From JAGNHS01 sp964609695 (GTDB taxonomy: Bacteria > Bdellovibrionota > UBA2428): DNA of 64,000 bases. Under the pieces are notes generated by a model that was not told the origin of the DNA, ran no database searches, and worked only from the letters and a program-made list of their open reading frames with translations. Shown here piece by piece: positions 26,038 through 34,956 of the stretch (positions within the stretch are counted from its first letter, which is position 1; each line of letters begins with the position of its first letter). The position numbers were made by a program, and so were the translations under genes. Location: assembly GCA_964609695.1 (NCBI GenBank), contig CAZSSP010000002.1:157660-221659 (forward strand), given 5' to 3'.

Positions 26038-27928
26038 CTTCAACTTCGTGATTTTTGAGCCCACCTCTTTTGAATAAAAGCGAAGCTCCTTGATAATATG
26101 AAATCGTTTTGATGGCTAAAGCTTCTCTAAGTGAGGCTGATGGAATAGGTTCTCGTGAATCTTGTCCTCTTATATATTGATAGGAATTGATCTTCTTTTG
26201 CGGACTTAAAATTATAATTCCTTTGGGAGTTAAATATCCAAGTCGCTGATAGGTGCCAATAAAAGCATGTTCGTGGTCGGAATTAATATTTCTATAAATG
26301 CTTTGACCAAAAAATGAACTTTCATAAGTCCAATTGAGAATATCAAGAATAGTAGGAACAATGTCTAACTGGCTGGTCATTTTCGAGTGAACAGCGGGTT
26401 TGATAATGCTTGGAGCGTAAAACCAAGCAGGAATTTCATAACCAGTTGGCGGAAGGTCAACGTGTCCTGCACTCGTAGCGCAGTGATCGGCTACTATGAC
26501 AAATAAAGTATTTTTAAACCAAGGTTTTTGCTTGGCGCTTTGTAAAAATTCATGGATGGCGTAATCCGTATATTTTACGGCGCCTTCACGACTTTTCCCT
26601 GAGGGGATATCTATAAATCCGTTAGGATAATTATAGGGCCGATGATTTGTGGTGGTCATAACAAAACTGAAAAAAGGTTTTTTAGCTTTGTAAGATTTGT
26701 CGGATTCTTTGAGGGTTTTATTAAATAAATCTTGATCGCTTACACCCCAAGCCGTGGCAAAGGTTTGTTCTTTGTCTTTGAATTGTCCTCGGTCGACTAT
26801 GTCGAAATCATTATTCCCATAGTAATAATTCATGTTATCAAAGTAGCCGTAGCCACCATAAATAAATTTGGTGTCGTAACCTCTTTTTTTAAAGACGTGT
26901 CCTACTGTGAGTAAATTTTCATTTTTCGGTCTTTTCACAATCGATCGTCCAGGTGTGGGCGGAAGAGATAATGTGAGGGCTTCCATGCCTCGATCGGTTC
27001 TTGTTCCAGTGGCAAATAGATTGTTTAGAAAAAGGCTTTCTTTTGTGAGTTTATCCAAATGGGGAGTGATTCCATCTTTGTTGCCGTTAACACCAATAAA
27101 TTTTGCACTTAAACTTTCTACAGCAATTAAGATCACGTTGTAACGTTTTTCTGGTCCATGATTTATAGTTCTATGGAGCGCGGGATGTTCTTTGGTGGCG
27201 ATCATCTCCGTGCCTGGAATTTGTTTGAAGTATTTTTCTACCTCAGACCATACAATTTTTTCTGGAATGCTTCGGTAGGGATGGTCGAAATCAATTTCAT
27301 TGTTCCAGAAGGCGGAAAATAAGCTATAGACACCGTTTTTTGAGAGCTCGTAATTGTAGCGATTTTGCGCTTCTAAACCATCATAGGGCCAAAGCAAATA
27401 AACGACTGTGGCCGCTAGCAAGCTCCAGAGCCAATTGAGAATGGGACTCATTTGAATGGGGCCGTATTTTCGTCTCCTGACGTAAGTGTTGATTAAAGTG
27501 AGAACTAGAGCTGCAGACCCAATACCAATAAAAATCTTTTTCATAGGAAAAGATTCAATGATGTTGTTGATGACCTCTGTAGTGTAAATTAAATAATCAA
27601 CGGCAATAAAGTTGAATCTCGTTTTATATTCATTCCAGAAGAGAGCTTCTCCAACTACGCTAAAGCAAAGTATTGAGCAGAATATAAAACTCCCAATAAA
27701 CTGAACGGGTTTAATTCTTCTAATAAAATTGGGGATAAATATTGTCAGAGTGGAGCAGGCAAAATAAACAAAAACAGCAGCTGCAAAATCCATTAAGAAA
27801 CCAAAACCAAGAGCAGAAAATAGAGGGGTTGCAGCTCTGTCGAAGTCGTTCCAGCTGAAAAGCATTATTCCTAGACGAACTAAAAATGAAACTACAAAAA
27901 AACAGCTAATCTCGGCGCTAAAATACAT
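26021..27928 (-). CDS. LTA synthase-like membrane sulfatase/phosphoglycerol transferase family protein
   Basis: 635 residues. The first ~190 hold about five membrane helices. A periplasmic alkaline-phosphatase-fold domain follows, with AVESLSAKFIG (metal-binding Glu), FATGTRTDRGMEALT (probable nucleophile Thr), TTTNHRPYNYP, and FVIVADHCATSAG (Asp-His ligands). In Gram-positives this family polymerises lipoteichoic acid; in diderms it includes OpgB-like and phosphoethanolamine-type transferases that decorate periplasmic glycans or lipids. The exact donor and acceptor cannot be told from sequence. A TATTAT -10 lies 7 nt before the ATG. Confidence 0.85.
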   Translation of the reverse strand: MYFSAEISCFFVVSFLVRLGIMLFSWNDFDRAATPLFSALGFGFLMDFAAAVFVYFACSTLTIFIPNFIRRIKPVQFIGSFIFCSILCFSVVGEALFWNEYKTRFNFIAVDYLIYTTEVINNIIESFPMKKIFIGIGSAALVLTLINTYVRRRKYGPIQMSPILNWLWSLLAATVVYLLWPYDGLEAQNRYNYELSKNGVYSLFSAFWNNEIDFDHPYRSIPEKIVWSEVEKYFKQIPGTEMIATKEHPALHRTINHGPEKRYNVILIAVESLSAKFIGVNGNKDGITPHLDKLTKESLFLNNLFATGTRTDRGMEALTLSLPPTPGRSIVKRPKNENLLTVGHVFKKRGYDTKFIYGGYGYFDNMNYYYGNNDFDIVDRGQFKDKEQTFATAWGVSDQDLFNKTLKESDKSYKAKKPFFSFVMTTTNHRPYNYPNGFIDIPSGKSREGAVKYTDYAIHEFLQSAKQKPWFKNTLFVIVADHCATSAGHVDLPPTGYEIPAWFYAPSIIKPAVHSKMTSQLDIVPTILDILNWTYESSFFGQSIYRNINSDHEHAFIGTYQRLGYLTPKGIIILSPQKKINSYQYIRGQDSREPIPSASLREALAIKTISYYQGASLLFKRGGLKNHEVEVKEKK

Positions 27929-27957
27929 GGGAAAGATAATAGCATAGGGCTTAAAGC

Positions 27958-27986
27958 TTGAAAGCCCTGTCTAAGTGTTTTATCTC
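27958..27986 (+). promoter_or_regulatory. Possible promoter for the yajQ-like gene
   Basis: -35 TTGAAA (27958-27963), 17-bp spacer, weak -10 TATCTC (27981-27986), then 6 nt to the ATG at 27993. A short inverted repeat (GGGCTT...AAGCCC, 27948-27968) lies between the two divergent start regions and may serve both genes. Confidence 0.35.
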
Positions 27987-27992
27987 TCTGAT

Positions 27993-28490
27993 ATGCCTTC
28001 ATTTGATATTAGTTCCGAAGTGAACATGCAGTCGATTGACGATGCCATTAATCAAACGCTTAAAGAAATTATCAATCGCTTTGATTTTAAGGGCATCAAG
28101 GTTGAAATTGTTTTAGATCAAAAAGAAAAAACAATTAAAATTAGTTCTACTGAAGCTTATAAACTAGAAGCCATTCAAGAAGCTTTTAATAAGCGTCTTG
28201 TGAAGCGTGGCGTGTCTGTGTTGGCTCTAGAGTATGGTCCCGAAGAAAAGGCCAGCGGTTCTGGCGCTAGAATTGTGGCCAAAGTGGCCGCTGGTATTGA
28301 AAAAGAAAAAGCTAAAGAAATTGTCGGCATCATTAAAGCCGAAGGAAAAAAAGTCCAAGCTCAAATTCACGACGACAAGGTTAAAGTTATGGGGAAAAGT
28401 CGTGATGATCTTCAGGATTGTATAGCACTGATAAAATCAAAAGAGGGTAAAATTGGTATTCCTCTTCAATTCGGAAATTTTAGAGAGTGA
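27993..28490 (+). CDS. YajQ family nucleotide-binding protein
   Basis: 165 residues from the ATG at 27993, where the family signature starts (MPSFDISSEVNMQSIDDAINQ, then RFDFKG). It has two ferredoxin-like domains and ends with ...PLQFGNFRE, as in nearly all homologues. Members bind cyclic di-GMP in Xanthomonas and affect phage or virulence gene expression. It lacks other partners here. It converges on the flavoprotein gene with 1 nt between stops. Confidence 0.93.
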   Translation: MPSFDISSEVNMQSIDDAINQTLKEIINRFDFKGIKVEIVLDQKEKTIKISSTEAYKLEAIQEAFNKRLVKRGVSVLALEYGPEEKASGSGARIVAKVAAGIEKEKAKEIVGIIKAEGKKVQAQIHDDKVKVMGKSRDDLQDCIALIKSKEGKIGIPLQFGNFRE

Positions 28491-28491
28491 T

Positions 28492-29733
28492 TTATAAAGC
28501 TTGAGCCGCTGCCCAAGCTGAGGCCCAGGCCCACTGAAAATTATAACCACCCAGCCAGCCTGTAACATCAACAACTTCTCCAATAAAAAAGAGTCCCGGA
28601 ACTTTTTTAGCTTCCATAGTTTTCGATGAGAGCTCCGAAGTGTCGACACCTCCGCGAGTGACTTCGGCTTTATCATAACCCACGGTGGCTATGGGGGTTA
28701 ATTCCCAGTTCTGAGCGGCTTCTACAAATTTTTCAATTTGTTTGTCGGACATATTTAGAATAGCAGTTTCGTTTAAATTGTTGAGTTCGCAAAAACTTTC
28801 TGAAAATCTTGAAGGCCAAATATCGACTAATAAATTTTTTAACAAGCCTTTCACTTTTGAATTTCTTTTTTCATGAATTAATTGGAGAAGCTTTGAATCA
28901 GGATCCAGATTAATTGATATCTTTTTTCCCTTATTCCAATGAAGAGAGCCCTGAAGTGCAGCGGGTCCGCTGAGCCCCTTGTGGGTGAAAAGAATGTTTT
29001 CACGGAAGCATTTATTGGAAATGCTCAATTCGCAGTCCAGTGAAAGTCCGGACAATTGTGAGCAAAATTTTGTCCAATTTTTGTCGAAGATAAAACCATC
29101 GAGAGCTGGGTGAGTTTCTGTGACTTTTATATTGAATTGTTGGGCGATTTGATAACCCCATCCAGTGGAGCCCAGCTTAGGAATGGAGAGTCCACCTGTG
29201 GCTACAACGAGTGAGTGGGCTTTTAGGGTGCCTCGACTGGTGTTTAATGAAAAACGCAGTTCGTTGCTTTCTTCAATTTTAGAAACTTCATGAATTTTTA
29301 AACCTAAAAGTGTAATAACGCCGGCTTCTTTGCATTCATATTTTAACATCTCAACTATGTCTCGGGCTGAGTTTTTGCAAAAAAGTTGTCCAAGCTTTTT
29401 TTCATAAAAAGGAATTTTATGTTTATAAATGAGTTCTAGAAAGGCTTCGGGTTTATAGCGCGATAAGGCTGATTTGCAGAAATGCGGATTTTCAGAAACA
29501 AAATTTTCGGGACTTGTGCCAATGTTTGTAAAATTACAGCGCCCTCCACCGGAAATAGAAATTTTTCCGCCTTCAGATTTCATATGTTCGACTAATAAAA
29601 CTTTTCGATGTCTTTGGGCAGCATGGAATGCGCACATCATTCCGGCGGATCCGGCGCCTACAATAATAACATCAAAATAGTTTTCAGAACTAGAGTCCAC
29701 CCTAAGCTCAATATCACTAGTCTTGCGACACAT
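28492..29733 (-). CDS. BaiN/HI0933 (YhiN)-family FAD-dependent oxidoreductase
   Basis: 413 residues. The N-terminal Rossmann motif is DVIIVGAGSAGMMCAFHAA, followed by the family's GGKISISGGGRCNFTN block. The C-terminal FAD block is PGLFFIGEVVDVTGWLGGYNFQWAWASAWAAAQ. GGVDTSELSSKTMEAK is also typical. The biochemical role of these flavoproteins is poorly defined; BaiN reduces bile-acid intermediates in gut clostridia. About 18 residues precede the Rossmann motif, so a later start is possible. Confidence 0.9.
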   Translation of the reverse strand: MCRKTSDIELRVDSSSENYFDVIIVGAGSAGMMCAFHAAQRHRKVLLVEHMKSEGGKISISGGGRCNFTNIGTSPENFVSENPHFCKSALSRYKPEAFLELIYKHKIPFYEKKLGQLFCKNSARDIVEMLKYECKEAGVITLLGLKIHEVSKIEESNELRFSLNTSRGTLKAHSLVVATGGLSIPKLGSTGWGYQIAQQFNIKVTETHPALDGFIFDKNWTKFCSQLSGLSLDCELSISNKCFRENILFTHKGLSGPAALQGSLHWNKGKKISINLDPDSKLLQLIHEKRNSKVKGLLKNLLVDIWPSRFSESFCELNNLNETAILNMSDKQIEKFVEAAQNWELTPIATVGYDKAEVTRGGVDTSELSSKTMEAKKVPGLFFIGEVVDVTGWLGGYNFQWAWASAWAAAQAL

Positions 29734-29798
29734 CGATTAATATAATGAGACTGGGCTTTTTCGCGAAGTTCTAGTTTTTAGGCTAAACTTAAGCACTT

Positions 29799-30308
29799 AT
29801 GGGGCCCTTAAATCGTGATAGTGCATTAGATTTTAAGAAAAAAATTATTTCCTCATTACTTGAAGATCTTGAAGCTAAGTTGAAGCTTCTCACTCAAGCA
29901 GCCTTAGAAGCTCATGTGGCCGCTACTCATGAGGAAAGTAAAGCTGAGGATAAATACGATACGAGAGGTCTTGAGGCTTCCTATTTGGCTGGGGCGCAAG
30001 CTAAAAGAGCTTTAGAAATTAAGAAACAAATTGAGTCTTATAAATTTTTACCTATAAATCTTTTAGCGGCTAATGCACCTATTCAAACTACGGCACTTGT
30101 TGAAGCTGAGTATTCCAATAAAAGGCAATTATTTTTTATAGTGCCTCAAGGTGGAGGGCTTATTTTGGATATTGAGGGTCTAAGTTTTCAAATCGTGACC
30201 CCTGTATCAAAGATTGGTGAAGAACTTGTGGGTCGATTTCTAAACGATTCCTTTGAAACAGAGATCAATGGACAAAATCGAGTTTATAAAATCACTCAAG
30301 TTTTTTAA
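29799..30308 (+). CDS. GreA/GreB-related transcription factor-like protein
   Basis: 169 residues. The N-terminal half is a helical hairpin with ATHEESKAEDKYDTRGLEASYLAGAQAKRA, a block found in short proteobacterial proteins annotated as GreA/GreB family. The C-terminal half (FFIVPQGGGL..., IQIV-like text, then LGRFLNDSFE-type residues) fits the FKBP-like domain of Gre factors. Gre proteins rescue backtracked RNA polymerase. Conservation of the acidic tip residues was not tested. Its end overlaps the peptidase gene by 4 nt. Confidence 0.7.
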   Translation: MGPLNRDSALDFKKKIISSLLEDLEAKLKLLTQAALEAHVAATHEESKAEDKYDTRGLEASYLAGAQAKRALEIKKQIESYKFLPINLLAANAPIQTTALVEAEYSNKRQLFFIVPQGGGLILDIEGLSFQIVTPVSKIGEELVGRFLNDSFETEINGQNRVYKITQVF

Positions 30309-31318
30309 TAATTCATTTCTTTTTCAAAACCGACGGCCGTTTCACCATTGCTTTTTACGTATCCTCGGCTCATTGAAGCGCTGTTGTAAGGAAGTGAAAA
30401 ATTTCCAAATCGATCTAGGGCAATCACTCCGCCTTCTCCACCTTTTGTTTTGAGTTTTTCTATCACTTGAGTGGCTGCATCGTTAATATTTAAGGATTGA
30501 TATTCAACTTTTGCGGCAATATCGCGAGCTACTGTCCATCTTATAAAAAACTCACCATGACCAGTGGCGGAGACAGCGCAGGATTCGTCCGCAGCAAAGG
30601 TGCCAGCTCCAATGATGGGGGAGTCTCCTACACGACCGGGAATTTTTTCATCCCATCCGCCGGTAGAGGTGGCTGCGGCCAAGTGGCCGCATTGATCGAG
30701 TGCTACGGCTCCAACGGTTCCATGTCGTTTGTCTTTTTGATTGGGATTTTTGTGAATTTTTCGATTTATAAAATAACTTTGACTTATAGGTTTTAGTCCA
30801 TGAGCTTTGGCAAAATTTTCAGCTCCTAATCCTACAAACATCACGTTTTCTGATTCTTCCATAACTTTTCTAGCAGCCAATATGGGGTTTTTAACGTTAT
30901 GAACAGCGGCGATAGAACCAGCTTTGCGATTGGATCCGTCCATAATGGCCGCATCGAGTTCAACAATTCCTTCTTTGTTAGAAATCCCACCACGACCAGC
31001 GTTAAAAACAGCAGAATTCTCCATTTCACTCACGGCCATCACTACAACATCAATGGCTCTTGCGCCTTCTTTGAGCATTTCGTGCCCTTTCGTTAAAATA
31101 GATTTCATAACGGGCGCTCTCTTTATGCGATCTTCTTGGGTGGTATCACCTGCACCACCATGTATAGCGAGAGTAAAATTTTCAGTTCTTCTGCATTCAT
31201 TATGTTGTAAATTGAGTGAGATATTTTTTGGTTTTTCACTCTTAGACTGAGGGCTCATACAAGCTGATAGAAGTGTTAGTGTGTATAATCCAGTTACAAT
31301 CTTAAAATGAATTTTCAT
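30305..31318 (-). CDS. Exported isoaspartyl peptidase / L-asparaginase (Ntn hydrolase, IaaA type)
   Basis: 337 residues. The N-terminus ends in LLSAC (Cys20), a lipobox, so the enzyme is likely a periplasmic lipoprotein. NFTLAIHGGAGD starts the Ntn-hydrolase core. KRHGTVGAVALDQCGHLAAATSTGG contains the autocleavage site and nucleophile Thr201, and KIPGRVGDSPIIGAG is the substrate-binding block. It matches plant-type asparaginase/IaaA closely. These enzymes release aspartate from beta-aspartyl dipeptides, such as those produced from cyanophycin. It is divergent from the cyanophycinase-family gene 138 nt away. Confidence 0.93.
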   Translation of the reverse strand: MKIHFKIVTGLYTLTLLSACMSPQSKSEKPKNISLNLQHNECRRTENFTLAIHGGAGDTTQEDRIKRAPVMKSILTKGHEMLKEGARAIDVVVMAVSEMENSAVFNAGRGGISNKEGIVELDAAIMDGSNRKAGSIAAVHNVKNPILAARKVMEESENVMFVGLGAENFAKAHGLKPISQSYFINRKIHKNPNQKDKRHGTVGAVALDQCGHLAAATSTGGWDEKIPGRVGDSPIIGAGTFAADESCAVSATGHGEFFIRWTVARDIAAKVEYQSLNINDAATQVIEKLKTKGGEGGVIALDRFGNFSLPYNSASMSRGYVKSNGETAVGFEKEMNY

Positions 31319-31455
31319 GAATCAGTGTTTAACATGAGTCGAAAGCCAATGGCACTAAGTTCTAAACAATGTCCTAATGCATAAATAAAATCATGAGCTA
31401 GATTCGATTTTATAAAAAAAATCGAGTAATTTTTTCAGAGGGAATCGGAGGGCTT

Positions 31456-32523
31456 TTGGGGGCATTCTATCGTTATTTTATTTCAATTTTTATTTTGTAT
31501 TTAAGTTTCTCAAATCTAGAGGCTTTAGTTATAGAGCGTATAGGAAATAATGAAGATTTAAAAACCGTATCAAGCTCTCTCACTTGTTTGGCTGGAGGGG
31601 CTTCGCGTGATGCGTGGGCCGATGGCTGGCGAGCTATGATAGCTGCTTCCCATGGGGGAGATGTCGTTACAATTAAAGCTAAGACCGAGGGCGATAGCTA
31701 CAATGAGTGGATTTACAACGATACCGAAGGTCATGGATTTCATAGGGTCAATTCTGTAAGTAGAATTTTTCTTCAAGAAGCGGCAGAGGCTAATTCGCCA
31801 GAGATTGAAAGATTGGTCGAAAATGCAGAGTTAATTTTTATTCAAGGTGGTGATCAGTCTGTTTATTACGATTGGTTTTTAAATTCACGTTTAGGACATG
31901 CTGTTGAGCGTGCTCTTAAAGAGAGAAAAGTGGCTATAGGTGGTACTAGTGCAGGTATGGCCGTCTTGGGTGGCATCGATTATGTGGCGCATTTTTCATC
32001 TCCAAATAGTGAAGATGCTGAAGTTAGCAGTGAAGATGTATTGAGCGACCCTAGTGGTGCTTTTGTGGATTTAGGATATTCCATGTTCATGGCTCCCTTT
32101 TTAAATTATGTGCTAACTGATACTCATTTTTCGGAGCGATCAAGAGAAGGTCGCCCAATGGGGTTTATGGCTAAGGCTTTTCATCATTTTGGAGGCAAGG
32201 TGCCTATTCATAAAATTAAAACAATAGCCTCCGATGAATCTACAGCATTTTGTTACAACGAAAAAGGTGAAGGAAGGGCCTATGGTGAGGGAAATGTATT
32301 CTTTCTACAGGCAAATAAGGAAGTCGAACAATTTAAGCCAGGCTTACCTCTCATTTGGGATGGCAATCATGAAGCTGTATTGGCGTACGTGCTGCCAGGA
32401 TCAAATTTAGACAATTCATTTAATGTAGAGTCTTGGACGGGATTGGGTGGGTATAGAGAGCACTGGTGGGTGGAAGAAGTCGCTGCTAATGAAAAGCCCT
32501 CAGTAAAAAGAGCTCGCTTTTAA
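31456..32523 (+). CDS. Exported cyanophycinase-family peptidase (S51)
   Basis: 355 residues from a TTG supported by a strong ribosome-binding site (GGAGG, 4-5 nt upstream) and by the signal peptide that follows (MGAFYRYFISIFILYLSFSNLEA). Peptidase S51 features are clear: LIFIQGGDQSVYY, then the nucleophile elbow IGGTSAGMAV with Ser165, and AFVDLGYSMFMAPFLNYVLTDTHFSERSREGR, the usual cyanophycinase block containing D-x-H. Cyanophycinases cut multi-L-arginyl-poly-L-aspartate into beta-Asp-Arg dipeptides. The substrate here is inferred from family and neighbour. Confidence 0.88.
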   Translation: MGAFYRYFISIFILYLSFSNLEALVIERIGNNEDLKTVSSSLTCLAGGASRDAWADGWRAMIAASHGGDVVTIKAKTEGDSYNEWIYNDTEGHGFHRVNSVSRIFLQEAAEANSPEIERLVENAELIFIQGGDQSVYYDWFLNSRLGHAVERALKERKVAIGGTSAGMAVLGGIDYVAHFSSPNSEDAEVSSEDVLSDPSGAFVDLGYSMFMAPFLNYVLTDTHFSERSREGRPMGFMAKAFHHFGGKVPIHKIKTIASDESTAFCYNEKGEGRAYGEGNVFFLQANKEVEQFKPGLPLIWDGNHEAVLAYVLPGSNLDNSFNVESWTGLGGYREHWWVEEVAANEKPSVKRARF

Positions 32524-32530
32524 CTAAAAG

Positions 32531-32582
32531 AATATTTCGAAATATTTCACAAAATTCAATTTTGAATTTAACAATATCTTAA
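32531..32582. repeat. Cluster of AT-rich palindromes after the cyanophycinase gene
   Basis: A perfect 16-bp palindrome (AATATTTCGAAATATT, 32531-32546) is followed by a second hairpin with 8-bp arms (AAATTCAA/TTGAATTT, ~32552-32569). They lie between the stop at 32523 and the next gene at 32619. They could act as a weak terminator or as operators for the downstream gene; no T-run follows. Confidence 0.4.
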
Positions 32583-32618
32583 CTTTCAATGATGAGTGAG
32601 TTTTGAAATAATTAAAGA

Positions 32619-33197
32619 ATGTGTAGGCATTTGGTACGTTGTTTTAAGTTGATAATTGGGGTCATTGTCTTAGAATTATCAAGCAGTTGTTTAATGGCTC
32701 AAGTGCTGCCTCCGGTTGGTACATGGGCTCCGTCTTATTCTTCTTGTTGGGGTGATTCTGATGAAGAAGAGGATATTCCTAGCTTTTGGAAGGCTGATAA
32801 AAAAATAAAATTCGAATGTCGATTTGAGGATCCTTTAAAAAGAGATTTAAATATAAGTGGAAAATTTATAATCAAAAAATCAGGAATGCCATCAAATGCC
32901 ATAATTCACAATCATTTTGGTTTTTATTCTAGATTTATAAATTCAGAAAATTTGAGAATTGAAAACTTTGGAATAAAACCTAAAGCTTGTGGTACTGGTT
33001 TTTGCGCGCATATGTTTATGCACTTAATATTTAAAGAAATAAATAATTACCAAGCTATGTTTTTAGATTTTGGAGACCCTTGTAAAATGAATCCCCCACC
33101 TAAAAACATGGCCACTCCAAATTACTTAGTCAGAGTTTACAAAGGAGCTGGGGATAGAGTCTACGGGCGTGCTCGTTGTACAATTTCTAAATTTTAA
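32619..33197 (+). CDS. Exported cysteine-containing protein of unknown function
   Basis: 192 residues. The N-terminal region is hydrophobic (LIIGVIVLELSSSCLMAQ), a signal peptide with possible cleavage after LMA. The mature domain has several cysteines (SSCWGD, FECRF, ACGTGFCAH, DPCKM, ARCTI), suggesting disulfides and a periplasmic or extracellular location. No family recognised. It ends convergently with the transglutaminase-like gene with a 4-nt overlap. Confidence 0.6.
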   Translation: MCRHLVRCFKLIIGVIVLELSSSCLMAQVLPPVGTWAPSYSSCWGDSDEEEDIPSFWKADKKIKFECRFEDPLKRDLNISGKFIIKKSGMPSNAIIHNHFGFYSRFINSENLRIENFGIKPKACGTGFCAHMFMHLIFKEINNYQAMFLDFGDPCKMNPPPKNMATPNYLVRVYKGAGDRVYGRARCTISKF

Positions 33198-34081
33198 TTT
33201 TCAAATTTTTGTAAAATCTCAAGTATCGGATAGTTGTGATACTGGATGCGTTTTTTATTATTAAAATAAATAAAGTTATTGTCATAAGTAGGCGTTTCTA
33301 AAGTCTCCCACTCTGGATCAAGGACTCGTCCGTCATTGAGTTCAATCCAAGTATGACCATAAGTTAAACCAGGCGCTACCCAAGTGGCTCCATTCACTAT
33401 TCGATGCTTAATATTGAGACGATTGAGGATGAGTGAGGTCCAGAGAGATTTTGAAATGCATAGACTCGTATCGTTTGGGGTGGCCCATTCAATGGGTACG
33501 GCTTGAAAAAGAGTATTTGTTTCTAGCGGAGTCTCTTCGGGCATTTGTTTATAAGCATCACTAAAAGTCTTCCAATTTAATTTTTCAACGTATCGAGAGG
33601 GTTGAGCGAGAGATGTGGACAAACTAAATTTTGGCCAGCTTTTGATTGTGTTTTTGAAATTTCTTAATGACTCAATAATTGAGGCCTCAGTATTGATTTC
33701 CACTCCGGACTCCATCATGCTTTTTATGATTTTATCAATGAGTTGATTGAGCGCAGAATCTTTTCTGAGATCGATTTCGTAAAATCTCGAATGTGACCAT
33801 CCATCGCTTAATATGAATCGAGTGGGAAGTTTTGTGTAAATTTTGCTGTTAAGATTGAGGTATCTAAATCTTTTGGGATTGTCCTTCTGAGCCAAGGGAA
33901 CCCATATTGTGATAGCGAAATGCTCGGGTCGACTAGGGTCAGTGTATCGGTGGATAGTGCTAGCGCCCACTCTGAACTCTTTAAATATTAAATTGTCTTC
34001 GCAAGCGTTTGTTTCGGCGCTGAGGATTGAAGAAAAAGAAATTAAAAGTATAAAAATGCTTGTCAAAAAATTTCTTAACAT
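33194..34081 (-). CDS. Exported transglutaminase-like (papain-fold) protein
   Basis: 295 residues with signal peptide (MLRNFLTSIFILLISFSSILSA). The C-terminal ~90 residues match the transglutaminase-like core: Cys208 in DTSLCISKSLWTSLILNRLNIKHRIVNG, His243 in YGHTWIEL, and Asp255 in GRVLDPEWET. The Cys-His-Asp order and spacing fit the catalytic triad. Bacterial members are usually peptidases or cross-linking enzymes. It is the second gene of a pair; the upstream coiled-coil protein ends 4 nt before it. Confidence 0.7.
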   Translation of the reverse strand: MLRNFLTSIFILLISFSSILSAETNACEDNLIFKEFRVGASTIHRYTDPSRPEHFAITIWVPLAQKDNPKRFRYLNLNSKIYTKLPTRFILSDGWSHSRFYEIDLRKDSALNQLIDKIIKSMMESGVEINTEASIIESLRNFKNTIKSWPKFSLSTSLAQPSRYVEKLNWKTFSDAYKQMPEETPLETNTLFQAVPIEWATPNDTSLCISKSLWTSLILNRLNIKHRIVNGATWVAPGLTYGHTWIELNDGRVLDPEWETLETPTYDNNFIYFNNKKRIQYHNYPILEILQKFEN

Positions 34082-34085
34082 TCTA

Positions 34086-34808
34086 TTACATGAATGGGCC
34101 TGTGTCGGAAGCCTCTTTTATTTGTTGAATCTCATCTCGTGCCTTGGCGAATCTATCAGTGAATTCTTTATAAAAAGGAAAATTCATATCAATATTGAAA
34201 ATGTTTTTATCGATAGTGGAATTTCTAAGAGAGTCTTCAAATTCTTTCTGAGCCTCGTCTACTGATTGCTTTTGCTCAGTGTATCGTTGCAGCTCTCTGA
34301 GTCGTTCAGCTTCGATGGTATTGAGTTCTCTAATGGCCCGATCGCGAGCATGGGAATAGCTTGGCATTTCTTCGCCTTCGTAAAGTTCGGCGACTGCCTT
34401 GACCCAGCGTGCCTCGGCTGAAAGTAAATCATGTTCGCGTTTTGCCCATTCAAGGTAAACTTTTTCTATTCTCCAATTTAAAAACTTTCGTATAAGTTTT
34501 ATATTTTCTAGTTCGGGACCTTGGGGTGTTTTTGAGAGTTGGTACCAGTTGTGTCCAAGTTCTTCGAGGTGAATTGGGTATAAAATTTCTTCCGCATCTT
34601 TAGTCCCTTTTTTTCGAAGTAGTTTAGAGAATTCTTGGTAACTCAATATTTCTTCACTTTGAAGATTGTCAATTCTGCGTTGTTCGGCTCGGTGTGCTTT
34701 TAATTTTGAGGGTATTGAGAGCAGGGCTTTCCAGCATCGCCATTGAGCTGAAAAACTTGGCGAAGAGAATAGCAGTGTGGCCAAAATAAAGGTCCAAGAT
34801 TTAAACAT
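34086..34808 (-). CDS. Exported helical protein paired with the transglutaminase-like gene
   Basis: 240 residues from the ATG at 34808. Signal peptide (MFKSWTFILATLLFSSPSFSA), then an almost wholly alpha-helical, charged chain, with coiled-coil potential around residues 140-200 (RAIRELNTIEAERLRELQRYTEQ). A single Cys follows the cleavage site by a few residues. No family recognised. It likely shares a transcript with the downstream transglutaminase-like gene and could be its substrate or partner (inference). Confidence 0.6.
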   Translation of the reverse strand: MFKSWTFILATLLFSSPSFSAQWRCWKALLSIPSKLKAHRAEQRRIDNLQSEEILSYQEFSKLLRKKGTKDAEEILYPIHLEELGHNWYQLSKTPQGPELENIKLIRKFLNWRIEKVYLEWAKREHDLLSAEARWVKAVAELYEGEEMPSYSHARDRAIRELNTIEAERLRELQRYTEQKQSVDEAQKEFEDSLRNSTIDKNIFNIDMNFPFYKEFTDRFAKARDEIQQIKEASDTGPFM

Positions 34809-34956
34809 CAAAATTCACCCGGACTAAAGCTCGCTTAGTAGTGAGTGATTTGCAGCTTAAATTTGCTTAATAAGTTAATGGTCAGCTTCATAAAAAGCTT
34901 TGACTTTTTAAGTTAATGAGATCACCTATTTTTTTAAAAAGAACTATACTCAAATC

